Assembly (NCBI RefSeq): GCF_000633595.2
Contig: NZ_JIBU02000008.1
Span: 1-64,000, forward strand
Direction: 5' to 3'
Length of the DNA: 64,000 nt
DNA from: Clostridium drakei
Lineage (GTDB): Bacteria; Bacillota; Clostridia; Clostridiales; Clostridiaceae
Positions 54,865 to 64,000 of this stretch are shown one piece after another. Each line of letters begins with the position of its first letter. Position 1 is the first letter of the stretch. Below the pieces are notes generated by a model. That model was not told the origin of the DNA. It saw only the letters and a list, made by a program, of their open reading frames with translations, and ran no database searches. Position numbers and translations under genes: made by a program.

Positions 54865-56388
54865 ATGAATAAAAAACCAGTAATGTTAATGATACTTGAT
54901 GGTTTTGGTCTTACAGATAGAGAAGATGGAAATGCTATTAAAGCAGCAAATAAACCAAATTTTGATAAATTATATAGTAATTATCCTCATACAGAATTAG
55001 GAGCTAGTGGATTAAGTGTTGGTCTTCCAGAAGGACAAATGGGAAACTCAGAAGTTGGACACCTAAATATAGGTGCAGGAAGAATAATATATCAAGCATT
55101 AACTAGAATAACTAAATCTATAAGTGATGGAGACTTTTTTGAAAATAAAGCATTAAATAAAGCTTTGGATAATGCATTGAAAAATGATTCAACTCTTCAC
55201 TTAATGGGTCTTTTATCACCAGGTGGTGTTCATTCTCATACAGATCACTTAAAGGGAATTTTACAACTTGCAAAGAAAAAAGGTGTACAAAAAGTATATC
55301 TTCATGCATTTCTTGATGGAAGAGATGTTCCACCTTCTTCAGCAAAAGAATATATAGAAGATATAGAAAGTTATATGAAAGAACTTGGAGTAGGTAAAAT
55401 AGCTACAGTATCAGGTAGATATTATGCTATGGACAGAGATAAAAGATGGGAAAGAGTTCAACTTGCATATAATGCATTAGTGATTGGAAAAGGTGAAGAA
55501 GCAAGTAGTGCCTTGGAAGCTGTTGATAAATCTTATAATGATAACAAGACAGATGAATTTGTACTTCCAACAGTTATTGAAAAGAGTTCAGAAGCTCGTA
55601 TAAAGAGTAAGGATTCAGTAATATTCTTCAACTTTAGACCAGATAGAGCAAGAGAAATTACAAGAGCTATCAATGATAAAGTATTTGATGGATTTTCAAG
55701 AGAGGCTTTAGATCTTACATTTGTAACTATGACTCAATATGATGTTACTTTGGAAGGTGTTGAAGTTGCTTTTTCAAATGAAACCTACAAAAACACTTTA
55801 GGTGAATATGTAAGTAATCTTGGTAAGAATCAACTAAGAATAGCTGAAACTGAAAAATATGCTCATGTAACATTCTTCTTTAATGGAGGAGTGGAAGAAG
55901 AAAACAAGAATGAAGATAGGGCACTTATACCATCTCCAAAGGTTGCAACTTATGATTTACAACCAGAAATGAGTGCTTATAAAGTAACAGATGAACTTTT
56001 AAAGAGGATAGATGAAGATAAATATGATATGATAATATTAAACTTTGCAAATCCTGATATGGTAGGACATACAGGTGTATTTGAAGCAGCTAAAAAAGCT
56101 GTAGAAGCTGTGGATGTATGCTTAGGAAAGGTTGTAGATAAAATATTAGGTAAGGATGGTACTGTATTCATAACTGCAGACCATGGCAATGCAGAACAAA
56201 TGATAGATTATTCTACAGGAAAACCTATGACAGCACATACAACTGATGCAGTTCCATTCTTATATGTAGCATCAGATGCTAAATCACTTAGAGATAGTGG
56301 CATACTAGCTGATATAGCACCAACTATGCTTCAAGTTATGGGACTTGAAGTGCCTAAAGAAATGACAGGGAAAAGTCTTATTAAATAA
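54865..56388 (+). CDS. gpmI: 2,3-bisphosphoglycerate-independent phosphoglycerate mutase
   Basis: This 507-residue Mn-dependent mutase interconverts 3- and 2-phosphoglycerate. The metal site begins MLMILDGFGLTDREDGN. The phospho-accepting serine is S62 in GQMGNSEVGHLNIGAGR. The C-terminal metal ligands are in FANPDMVGHTG and ITADHGNAEQMID. GGAGGT sets the ATG at 54865. In endospore formers this enzyme also responds to spore pH. Confidence 0.97.
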   Translation: MNKKPVMLMILDGFGLTDREDGNAIKAANKPNFDKLYSNYPHTELGASGLSVGLPEGQMGNSEVGHLNIGAGRIIYQALTRITKSISDGDFFENKALNKALDNALKNDSTLHLMGLLSPGGVHSHTDHLKGILQLAKKKGVQKVYLHAFLDGRDVPPSSAKEYIEDIESYMKELGVGKIATVSGRYYAMDRDKRWERVQLAYNALVIGKGEEASSALEAVDKSYNDNKTDEFVLPTVIEKSSEARIKSKDSVIFFNFRPDRAREITRAINDKVFDGFSREALDLTFVTMTQYDVTLEGVEVAFSNETYKNTLGEYVSNLGKNQLRIAETEKYAHVTFFFNGGVEEENKNEDRALIPSPKVATYDLQPEMSAYKVTDELLKRIDEDKYDMIILNFANPDMVGHTGVFEAAKKAVEAVDVCLGKVVDKILGKDGTVFITADHGNAEQMIDYSTGKPMTAHTTDAVPFLYVASDAKSLRDSGILADIAPTMLQVMGLEVPKEMTGKSLIK

Positions 56389-56415
56389 TATATATAAGTT
56401 ATATGCAAATGAAAG

Positions 56416-56456
56416 CTATGAATTAGGGTATTAAACCTATAATTCATAGTTTTTTT
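56416..56456 (+). terminator. Terminator between gpmI and eno
   Basis: CTATGAATTA pairs with ATAATTCATAG across about 13 nt, then T7. Confidence 0.8.
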
Positions 56457-56459
56457 AGT

Positions 56460-56526
56460 ATAAGCCTGATTTTTAAAAGGACGGAGGACAATTGTCCTCT
56501 GAAAAGTTGTGTCGTATTATTTTTAT
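56460..56526. repeat. Repeat A, short copy between gpmI and eno
   Basis: Ends ATAAGCCTGATTTTTAAAAG and GTTGTGTCGTATTATTTTTA. The centre GGAGGACAATTGTCCTC is self-complementary. It is a reduced copy of the long elements. Confidence 0.6.
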
Positions 56527-56552
56527 GTTAAGTTAAAATTTCGTATATATGA

Positions 56553-57917
<1,365 letters not shown>

Positions 57918-58010
57918 AAATGGAACATCAACTCTGGAGCTTTTTCCTTGTAATAGATTAATTAGTATGTTAAAATATAGGATGTGTTAACATACCAGGA
58001 GGTGAAAAGC

Positions 58011-58247
58011 ATGCGAAATGTTATAATGGTTTTACAAATTATAATAGCTATAGCGCTAATAGCTGTTGTTATGGTACAGCCTAGTAAAACTAATGGTTTA
58101 AGTGGATTGGTTGCAGGTGGAAGTTCTGCTGAATCATTTTATTCAAAGAACAAAGGAAGAACATCAGAAGCAATGCTAATAAAAGTTACGTCTGTACTTG
58201 CTGCAATATTTGCAGGTTTATGTATTGCTCAAAATTTAGTTAAATAA
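58011..58247 (+). CDS. secG: Preprotein translocase subunit SecG
   Basis: The 78-residue protein has two transmembrane helices (about residues 2-22 and 55-75) with the conserved loop SGLVAGGSSAESFYSKNKGR between them. It is part of SecYEG. It starts after AGGAGGTG. Its place between eno and rnr is conserved in clostridia. Confidence 0.95.
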   Translation: MRNVIMVLQIIIAIALIAVVMVQPSKTNGLSGLVAGGSSAESFYSKNKGRTSEAMLIKVTSVLAAIFAGLCIAQNLVK

Positions 58248-58285
58248 TATTGAAATTTATATATTTAGAGTGGAGTTAGTCTGCT

Positions 58286-58801
58286 CTATTTATTTTTTGA
58301 ATAATCACCTCTTTTAATAAGATTAATAGTAGATTTTATTGTTGATTCATCAGCTGAAATTGCACGTCCTTTTAATATGTTTTCTGGTTGCCCTTGGCCT
58401 AATATTCTCCATACTGTATTATGATCCGATACAATTTGAGAAAAGTCACAAGCTTTCCATCTATTAATAATATTTATAAAATTTGTTTTTTCAGGTCCAG
58501 TTGGTAAGGTTTGAATTAGATTATAGGTAGCATTTAATTCATCCATACTCATAGATTTAACTCCATTTTTTGCATTATCTTCTGCTACTATTAAACCATT
58601 TGCCATTAAATGTATACTTGCTGCTATCTCATATCTGGTATCCTCAATATTATTTCCGTTAGTTGCACAGCTGATTTTTACTTCATTTTTTGTATTTGAT
58701 ACTGAAGTAGTTAGTAATCTCAGAGTAATGGTATAAGAACTTATTCCAACTAGCATTATAATAGTCAATCCCAAAGTTATATTTCTAATATTTTTTTTCA
58801 T
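58286..58801 (-). CDS. Hypothetical membrane-anchored protein (DUF6241-like)
   Basis: The 171-residue protein has one N-terminal hydrophobic helix (about residues 9-28) and an extracytoplasmic domain. The segment FINIINRWKACDFSQIVSDH followed by NTVWRILGQGQPENILKG resembles the Firmicutes DUF6241 group by memory; no function is known. AAGGAGTAC gives the start. It is reverse to the secG-rnr genes, so it is an independent unit inserted in the conserved gene order. Confidence 0.6.
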   Translation of the reverse strand: MKKNIRNITLGLTIIMLVGISSYTITLRLLTTSVSNTKNEVKISCATNGNNIEDTRYEIAASIHLMANGLIVAEDNAKNGVKSMSMDELNATYNLIQTLPTGPEKTNFINIINRWKACDFSQIVSDHNTVWRILGQGQPENILKGRAISADESTIKSTINLIKRGDYSKNK

Positions 58802-59197
58802 AATAAGTACTCCTTATAAAATTAAAATTTATACAATTATAACATAATATTACAATAAATGGAATAAAATAAGATTTAATAAATAATTATTTAAAAATTT
58901 AAATTAGTTTGGATCTTACATATATTGGTATGTAAAGATGAACTTTAAAGCTAAAATATAAAAGCTTGATGTTGAAATGTATTTAACAACAAGCTGACAT
59001 GAAGTTTTAGAAAGTTTGCATATCATTGACTACTGGATAAGTTTACTATATTATAAAGCTACAAATATAAATATTGCTATGATTGAATATTTTTAAGAAT
59101 AAAGCAGAAATATAATGATATGTGAAAAATTGATATGTGAAAAATTGATATGACTATAATATATTATTAAATAGTCATAATAGGATGAGGTGAATTT
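58802..59197 (+). other. Intergenic region upstream of rnr
   Basis: About 400 bp. It holds one stem-loop (AGCTTGATGTT near 58963 with AACAACAAGCT near 58985) and a short tandem repeat (TGATATGTGAAAAAT twice, then TGATATGAC) at 59117-59152. No ORF. Confidence 0.45.
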
Positions 59198-61363
59198 ATG
59201 AACATAAGGGAAACATTAATAAACTTTATGACAGAACAAGCATATAAGCCTATGAATATGAGAGAATTGGAAAGAGTATTTGATATAAAAAAAGCTGAAA
59301 GAAAAGTTTTTGAAAAGGTACTTGAAGAAATGGAAAGAGACGGTGACGTAGTTAAAACTAGAACTGAATACTACGGAATTCCAGAGAGAATGGGATTGGT
59401 AGTTGGAAAACTTCAAGGTCATCCAAAGGGTTTTGGTTTTGTAATCACTGATGATGATAAACCAGACATATTTATACTTTCCTCTTATATGAATGGAGCT
59501 ATGAATGGAGATAAAGTAGTAGTAAAGATAACTAGAGAAGAGAATAGAGGCAAAAAGTGTGAAGGTGAAATAATAAGAATTCTTGAAAGAGCAAATAAAA
59601 CTGTTATAGGAGTATATGAAGATAGCAGAAATTTTGGATTTGTTGTGCCAGAAGAAAAGAGAATACATCAGGATGTATTTATTCCAAAGGGAAGTAGAAA
59701 TGGAGCTAAGACAGGAGATATAGTTATAGCAGATATAATAAGTTGGCCGGATAAAAGAAGAAATCCTGAAGGTAAGGTATCAGAGGTACTTGGTAAAAAA
59801 GGGGAAAAGGGAATAGATATTTTAACTATAATAAAAAAGAATAATTTACCAGAAGAATTCCCAGCAAAGGTAGAAACTTATACGGATAGTATATCGGAAG
59901 AAATACCAGAAGAAGAATATAGAAAAAGAAAGGATTTAAGAGATTTAACTATAGTAACTATAGATGGTGAAGATGCAAAGGATTTAGATGATGCTGTGTC
60001 ACTTGAAAAACTTCCAAATGGTAATTATTATTTAGGAGTTCATATAGCAGATGTATCTAATTATGTAAAGGATAAAAATCCTTTAGATAAGGAAGCTTTG
60101 AAGAGAGGAACTTCAGTGTATCTTATAGATAGGGTTATTCCCATGCTTCCTAAAAAGTTATCCAATGGAATATGTAGTTTAAATCCTAAAGTAGATAGAT
60201 TAACTTTAAGCTGTTTTATGGAAATTGATAAAGCAGGTAAAGTGGTAGATCATAACATTGTAGAAAGTATAATAAAAACTAGCGAAAGAATGACATATAC
60301 AGATGTAACAAAAATACTTAGAGATAACGATGAAGAAGTTACAAAGAGATATGATTATTTAGTAGATACTTTTAAATTTATGGAGGAGCTTTGCGGCATA
60401 CTTCATAAAAAAAGAATGCAAAGAGGAGCTATAGATTTTGAATTTGAAGAGTGCAAGATAATTCTTGATGAACTTGGAAAGCCTATAGAAATTAAACCTT
60501 ACGAAAGAGCAATTGCCAATAGAATAATAGAAGAATTCATGTTAGTTTGCAATGAAACTATAGCTGAACATATGTATTGGGCTAACATGCCTTTTGTATA
60601 TAGAATACATGAGGAACCAGATGAAGAAAAACTTATAAATTTCAATGAGTTTGTTCATAATTTAGGATATGTAGTTAAGATTGGACAAGAAATTCATCCA
60701 AAAGCCCTGCAGGATATAGTAGAAAAAGTAAAAGGAAAGAAGGAAGAAACAGTAGTAAGTACTCTTTTACTTCGTTCCATGATGAAGGCTAGGTATGCGC
60801 CAGAATGTACAGGTCACTTTGGCCTTGCAGCAAGGTACTATTGTCATTTTACATCTCCTATAAGAAGATATCCTGATTTAATTATACACAGGATAATAAA
60901 AGAATTCATAAATGGACAAATTAATGACAAGAGGATACAAAGGCTGACAACAGAAGTTGAATATGCATCAAAGCAATCATCTGAAATGGAAAGAGTAGCT
61001 CAAGATGCTGAAAGAGAAGTAGAAGATCTTAAAAAGGCAGAATATATGAGTGAAAGAATAGGTGAAGAGTTTGAAGGCATAATATCTTCTGTAACTAACT
61101 TTGGAATGTTTGTAGAACTTCGCAATACTATAGAAGGTCTTATACATATTAGCAGCCTTGATGATGACTACTATGTATATGATGAAAAACATTTAAGCCT
61201 TATAGGTGAAAGAACTAAAAATATATATAAACTAGGAGATGAAGCAAGAATAAAAGTATCTAAGGTAGATATGTTTGCTCACGAAATTTATTTTGATCTA
61301 CTTAAGCCAGAAAAGAAAGAAGAACTTGAAGATACTAATGAAACAAATAGTATTGTGGAGTAA
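59198..61363 (+). CDS. rnr: Ribonuclease R
   Basis: The 721-residue 3'-5' exoribonuclease carries an N-terminal winged helix, two cold-shock-like OB folds (GKLQGHPKGFGFVITDDDKP), the catalytic RNB domain (TIDGEDAKDLDDAVSLEKLP with the metal-binding aspartates) and a C-terminal S1 domain (GEEFEGIISSVTNFGMFVEL). It degrades structured RNA and partners with SmpB/tmRNA in ribosome rescue. AGGATGAGGTG is the ribosome-binding site. Confidence 0.97.
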   Translation: MNIRETLINFMTEQAYKPMNMRELERVFDIKKAERKVFEKVLEEMERDGDVVKTRTEYYGIPERMGLVVGKLQGHPKGFGFVITDDDKPDIFILSSYMNGAMNGDKVVVKITREENRGKKCEGEIIRILERANKTVIGVYEDSRNFGFVVPEEKRIHQDVFIPKGSRNGAKTGDIVIADIISWPDKRRNPEGKVSEVLGKKGEKGIDILTIIKKNNLPEEFPAKVETYTDSISEEIPEEEYRKRKDLRDLTIVTIDGEDAKDLDDAVSLEKLPNGNYYLGVHIADVSNYVKDKNPLDKEALKRGTSVYLIDRVIPMLPKKLSNGICSLNPKVDRLTLSCFMEIDKAGKVVDHNIVESIIKTSERMTYTDVTKILRDNDEEVTKRYDYLVDTFKFMEELCGILHKKRMQRGAIDFEFEECKIILDELGKPIEIKPYERAIANRIIEEFMLVCNETIAEHMYWANMPFVYRIHEEPDEEKLINFNEFVHNLGYVVKIGQEIHPKALQDIVEKVKGKKEETVVSTLLLRSMMKARYAPECTGHFGLAARYYCHFTSPIRRYPDLIIHRIIKEFINGQINDKRIQRLTTEVEYASKQSSEMERVAQDAEREVEDLKKAEYMSERIGEEFEGIISSVTNFGMFVELRNTIEGLIHISSLDDDYYVYDEKHLSLIGERTKNIYKLGDEARIKVSKVDMFAHEIYFDLLKPEKKEELEDTNETNSIVE

Positions 61364-61380
61364 TTTTTAAACAATATAAA

Positions 61381-61475
61381 AAATGTGAAGCATTTTTTAG
61401 AGGACAATTAACAGAGGACAGTGAATGTAAGTTTTCCTCCACTGTCCTCTAAAAAAGTTACATAGCACAATGCTT
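61381..61475. repeat. Repeat A, short copy downstream of rnr
   Basis: The outer arms AAATGTGAAGCATTTTTTAG and TACATAGCACAATGCTTTT flank GAGGACAATTAACAGAGGAC and its partial complement. It lies between convergent rnr and the response regulator and could terminate both. Confidence 0.7.
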
Positions 61476-62255
61476 TTACTGTTTTCCTAATTGTTTTACT
61501 AAAGCATAAGTTCTCATATTTGATTTTAATTTAGCTATAAATATGTCCTCTTGAATAGGCTTTCTTATATAATCATTGGCGCCAGCATTTAACATACTGG
61601 CCACAGTTTTGGTATTAGTTAATGATGAAGTCATTATAATTGAAGAATTTATATTATCGCGTCTAAGTCTTATAATAATGTTTTTTCCAAATTCATTTTC
61701 CAGTACAATATCCACAAGATACAAATCATAATGTTTTTGGCTTTCCATTAAATCTTTTCCTGATGAATAGAAATCTACATTTTGTACATCGTATCTAGAT
61801 AGAATATCTTTTATTATGGTGCGATCAAAATGACTATCGTCTACACAAGCTATTTTAGATTCTTTTAGACAATTTAAAAGTTCATCTTCTTTCATTATGT
61901 ATTTTACATGTTTAAGAAGTTCTTCACCTAGGTTATTTTTGGTGATATAATCAGAAACACCTAAGTTTAAAATTCTTTTTTGAGTATTTTCTAATTCATT
62001 ACCAGTGACAACAAATACAGGTATATTTTTGTTTAAATTATTATTGTTAATAGTTTTCATAAATTCCTCAATGCTAGTATCTTCTAATAATAAAGAGGTT
62101 ATTATTAGGTCAACCTTTCCATTAAGATCTTGCAAAGTTTCATAAGCTTCTTCTGCAGTATTCACAGAAATACAGTTGAAACCATTTTCAAGTAAGATGT
62201 TTTTTACTAGTTTTTTTATAAAACTACTTTGTTCAAGATGTAGTATAGTGTACAT
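61476..62255 (-). CDS. Two-receiver response regulator, first receiver degenerate
   Basis: This 259-residue protein contains two receiver domains and no output domain. The first (1-125) has Glu-Gln-Ser in the acidic pocket and Ser in place of the phospho-accepting Asp (DLIITSLLLED), so it is unlikely to be phosphorylated. The second (about 137-255) keeps the acidic pair (CVDDSHFD), the acceptor Asp (DLYLVDIVLE), Thr/Ser (IIMTSSLT) and Lys (YIRKPI). The ATG follows GGATGTGG. No kinase is adjacent. Confidence 0.82.
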   Translation of the reverse strand: MYTILHLEQSSFIKKLVKNILLENGFNCISVNTAEEAYETLQDLNGKVDLIITSLLLEDTSIEEFMKTINNNNLNKNIPVFVVTGNELENTQKRILNLGVSDYITKNNLGEELLKHVKYIMKEDELLNCLKESKIACVDDSHFDRTIIKDILSRYDVQNVDFYSSGKDLMESQKHYDLYLVDIVLENEFGKNIIIRLRRDNINSSIIMTSSLTNTKTVASMLNAGANDYIRKPIQEDIFIAKLKSNMRTYALVKQLGKQ

Positions 62256-62577
62256 AATTTCCACATCCAATCTTTTTTATAATTTGAAAGTTTCAAAATG
62301 TTATCAAAATTTGTATTTTAAAAGAATTATATAACATTTTACTAATTTTGAAAAGTAGACAATAATGTAGAATTGAGTCCATATTTAACCTATTGTGTTG
62401 AAATGTACTAAAAAGTATTATTAATCATAAATAACATTTTTGAGAAATTAATACAAAAAAACATTGAGATTAACCATGATAAACTTATGAATAAGCTATA
62501 TATTGCATAATGAAGTATATTGATATAGACTTATATGTATAATATAATGAATAAAAATTATAAGGTAGGTGATTTTA
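62256..62577 (+). other. Intergenic region upstream of smpB
   Basis: About 320 bp, AT-rich, between divergent genes. Two TATAAT-like boxes near 62538-62547 (ATGTATAATATAATGA) may be the smpB -10. Otherwise nothing evident. Confidence 0.4.
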
Positions 62578-63051
62578 ATGGCTAAAAAAACATCAACAAA
62601 TAAAACTCTTGCAGAAAATAGAAAAGCAAGACATGATTATTTTATAGAAGAAGCTATGGAAGCTGGTATAGAGTTAGTTGGAACAGAAGTAAAATCTATA
62701 AGAGCAGGTAAGGCAAATTTAAAAGATAGTTATGCAGAAATAAGAAATGGTGAAATATTTGTATGTAATGTTCATATAAGTCCTTATGAAAAAGGAAACA
62801 TATTTAATAGAGATCCACTAAGAGATAGAAAATTGCTTCTTCACAAAAGTGAAATATCGAGATTACTGGGATTTACCATGCAGCAGGGGTATACTTTAAT
62901 ACCATTAGCTTTTTATCTTAAAAGTGGAAGGGTAAAAGTAAATTTAGCAGTAGCAAAAGGTAAGAAGAATTATGATAAAAGAGATGCTATGCTTGAAAAA
63001 GCTGCAAAGAGAGATATAGATAGACAGATGAAAGAAAGAGAAAAATACTAA
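62578..63051 (+). CDS. smpB: SsrA-binding protein SmpB
   Basis: The 157-residue OB-fold protein binds tmRNA and escorts it to stalled ribosomes. Motifs are [40 protein letters not shown] and [15 protein letters not shown], with a basic C-terminal tail ([20 protein letters not shown]) that enters the mRNA channel. AAGGTAGGTG sets the ATG. ssrA follows about 210 nt downstream. Confidence 0.96.
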   Translation: MAKKTSTNKTLAENRKARHDYFIEEAMEAGIELVGTEVKSIRAGKANLKDSYAEIRNGEIFVCNVHISPYEKGNIFNRDPLRDRKLLLHKSEISRLLGFTMQQGYTLIPLAFYLKSGRVKVNLAVAKGKKNYDKRDAMLEKAAKRDIDRQMKEREKY

Positions 63052-63071
63052 TTTCTAATTAAATGCATGAA

Positions 63072-63102
63072 ACATTTTCTTCTACTGGTTTATAGAAAAT
63101 GT
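63072..63102 (+). terminator. Stem-loop downstream of smpB
   Basis: ACATTTTCT pairs with AGAAAATGT across a 13-nt loop; no T-run follows, so termination is uncertain. Confidence 0.35.
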
Positions 63103-63259
63103 CTAGATAAAAATTACTATTGATTAATATATAAATTTGATGTAATATAATAGTTACGAGTTGGAGATATTAAATCTTAACTTATTAAAAACTAAATATT
63201 GAAATAATAGTTTGCGTGACAATATAAAACCTTAAAATTAGGTAAACCCAATTATACAT

Positions 63260-63620
63260 GGGGGCGTACTTGGTTTCGACGGGGGTATGTTGTATTTGAG
63301 AAGCGAGTCGAGGGAACCTGTGGGCCCGCGTTAAAAAACTATGGGATTAAATTTAAACGCAAACGAAAATAATAATTTAGCTTTAGCAGCTTAGTCTGCT
63401 GGCCGTCAGCCCGGGAGGACCACGAACTGGAGTCTGGCGTCGATAGTGGTGAAACGAGCCTGAGTAAGCTTTGCCTCAGGAACGGAATTTATGAAGCTAC
63501 TGAAACTGAAAGCCTGTCCATGGGCGCTCAGTAGAGGGAATGTAAAAATATGGACTGCACTCGGAGATGCTCACGTATTGCGACTTTCGGACATGGGTTC
63601 GACACCCATCGCCTCCACCA
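63260..63620 (+). ncRNA. ssrA: tmRNA (10Sa RNA)
   Basis: The 361-nt RNA has the tRNA-like 5' half GGGGGCGTACTTGGTTTCGA and 3' end CGCCTCCACCA (encoded CCA). The mRNA-like part (63359-63394) encodes the tag ANENNNLALAA followed by TAG. Together with SmpB it releases stalled ribosomes and tags the nascent chain for proteolysis. Confidence 0.97.
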
Positions 63621-63642
63621 TTGAAACCCACGATACATAATG

Positions 63643-63676
63643 ACCGTACTGGACAAATTCAGTACGGTTTTTTATA
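63643..63676 (+). terminator. Terminator of ssrA
   Basis: ACCGTACTG pairs with CAGTACGGT across an 8-nt loop, followed by a T-run. Confidence 0.88.
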
Positions 63677-64000
63677 TTTTATGTGGTTTTTAGAATTATG
63701 TAAGATGAAGCGTGTCATAAGTAACGACGTTTTTTTGTATAATCTCTCTAACTGCCTTGCCTCCACCAAATACATAGTGTTATCAACGGTTTACAGCACT
63801 TTAACGATTAAAATTACATGTTCGATTCGGAAGAAATTCTTCTGTGTCCGATATCTGTAATTTTTTTATTTGAGGTGTTAAAATTGCTAAAAGACTACAA
63901 TTAACAAAAAAATGTTACTCCGATTGGGTTTGATAATGTAGTAGCAGAAGAATACTTCTCTGTACAGGTAGCCTTGTAACGATTTTTTAGACATAAATGA
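63677..64000 (+). other. Possible integration scar and fragmentary frames downstream of ssrA
   Basis: GCCTCCACCA recurs at 63759-63768, identical to the tmRNA 3' end. A second terminator-like hairpin (AAATTACA with TGTAATTT, then T-run) is at 63811-63867. A weak frame after GAGGTG (63872) reads AKRLQLTKK, then continues only after a frameshift as VTPIGFDNVVAEEYFSVQVA before a stop. No intact gene is present to the window end. Confidence 0.4.
63811..63867 (+). terminator. Terminator-like hairpin downstream of the possible ssrA att copy
   Basis: AAATTACA pairs with TGTAATTT, with inner pairing of CGGAAGAA to TTCTTCTG, followed by T7. Confidence 0.55.

Noticed and set aside
59216-59668. 150-residue minus-strand ORF inside rnr
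   Set aside because: It is a mirror of the rnr coding frame in AT-rich DNA, with Phe/Tyr/Ser-rich composition typical of shadows.
63567-63860. 97-residue ORF at the end of ssrA
   Set aside because: It runs through the tmRNA gene and its terminator, has no ribosome-binding site and shows no family features.

Overview
The window is AT-rich (roughly 30% GC by eye). It reads as the chromosome of an anaerobic, spore-forming Clostridium (sensu stricto) that ferments amino acids by the Stickland reaction. Support comes from a selenocysteine-dependent glycine reductase cluster, a glycine cleavage operon behind a glycine riboswitch, Fe-S L-serine dehydratase, spore cortex enzymes (SleB- and CwlD-like), clostridial T-box and M-box leaders, and the sigma-54 / cggR-gap-pgk-tpiA-gpmI-eno / secG-rnr-smpB-ssrA gene order. 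I cannot fix the species from sequence alone.

Layout. 0-7 kb: ilvE, a MobB-like P-loop protein, a small membrane protein, fba, a DUF4363/YetF pair and a TGS-domain nucleoside kinase. 7-16 kb: sdaAB-sdaAA, pssA, a TVP38-type membrane protein, a CBS protein, a lipid kinase and a YgiQ radical-SAM protein. 16-19 kb: an M-box leader, a 29-codon small ORF, a soluble MgtE-like sensor and an Nramp-related transporter, which together look like a magnesium uptake unit. 19-28 kb: sleB, a Cys T-box with cysK-cysE, queG, plsC, nth, malic enzyme, pncC and a hydrolase. 27-33 kb: two VanW paralogues, tRNA-Leu(CAG), cwlD, trmL, degV.

33-47 kb is the glycine module: a one-aptamer glycine riboswitch with gcvT-gcvH-gcvPA-gcvPB, then a two-aptamer glycine riboswitch with grdX-trxB-trxA-grdE-grdA-grdB-grdC-grdD. 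grdA and grdB each contain one in-frame UGA (selenocysteine) followed by a small hairpin. The module can oxidise glycine (cleavage system) and reduce it to acetyl phosphate (reductase). With serine dehydratase at 7 kb, it links glycine and serine to pyruvate and ATP. No L-protein (lipoamide dehydrogenase) gene lies beside the gcv genes. 47-64 kb: a BMP-family lipoprotein, rpoN, the CggR-controlled glycolytic genes, secG, rnr, a two-receiver regulator, smpB and tmRNA.

The most interesting unexplained structures are: (1) two long, unrelated inverted-repeat elements inside the grd operon between grdB and grdC, one with nested palindromes in each arm; (2) a family of about eight intergenic MITE-like palindromes scattered across the window; (3) a CggR-type operator (20-bp-period GGGAC repeats) in the fba leader, suggesting that fba belongs to the CggR regulon; (4) the M-box / small ORF / soluble MgtE-like sensor / NRMT arrangement; (5) four tandem 20-bp repeats just downstream of the probable sdaAB promoter; and (6) a short copy of the tmRNA 3' end about 150 bp downstream of ssrA, suggesting an integration scar. 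CDS starts were reassigned to ATG/GTG/TTG codons with a proper ribosome-binding site where the longest open frame was not credible.
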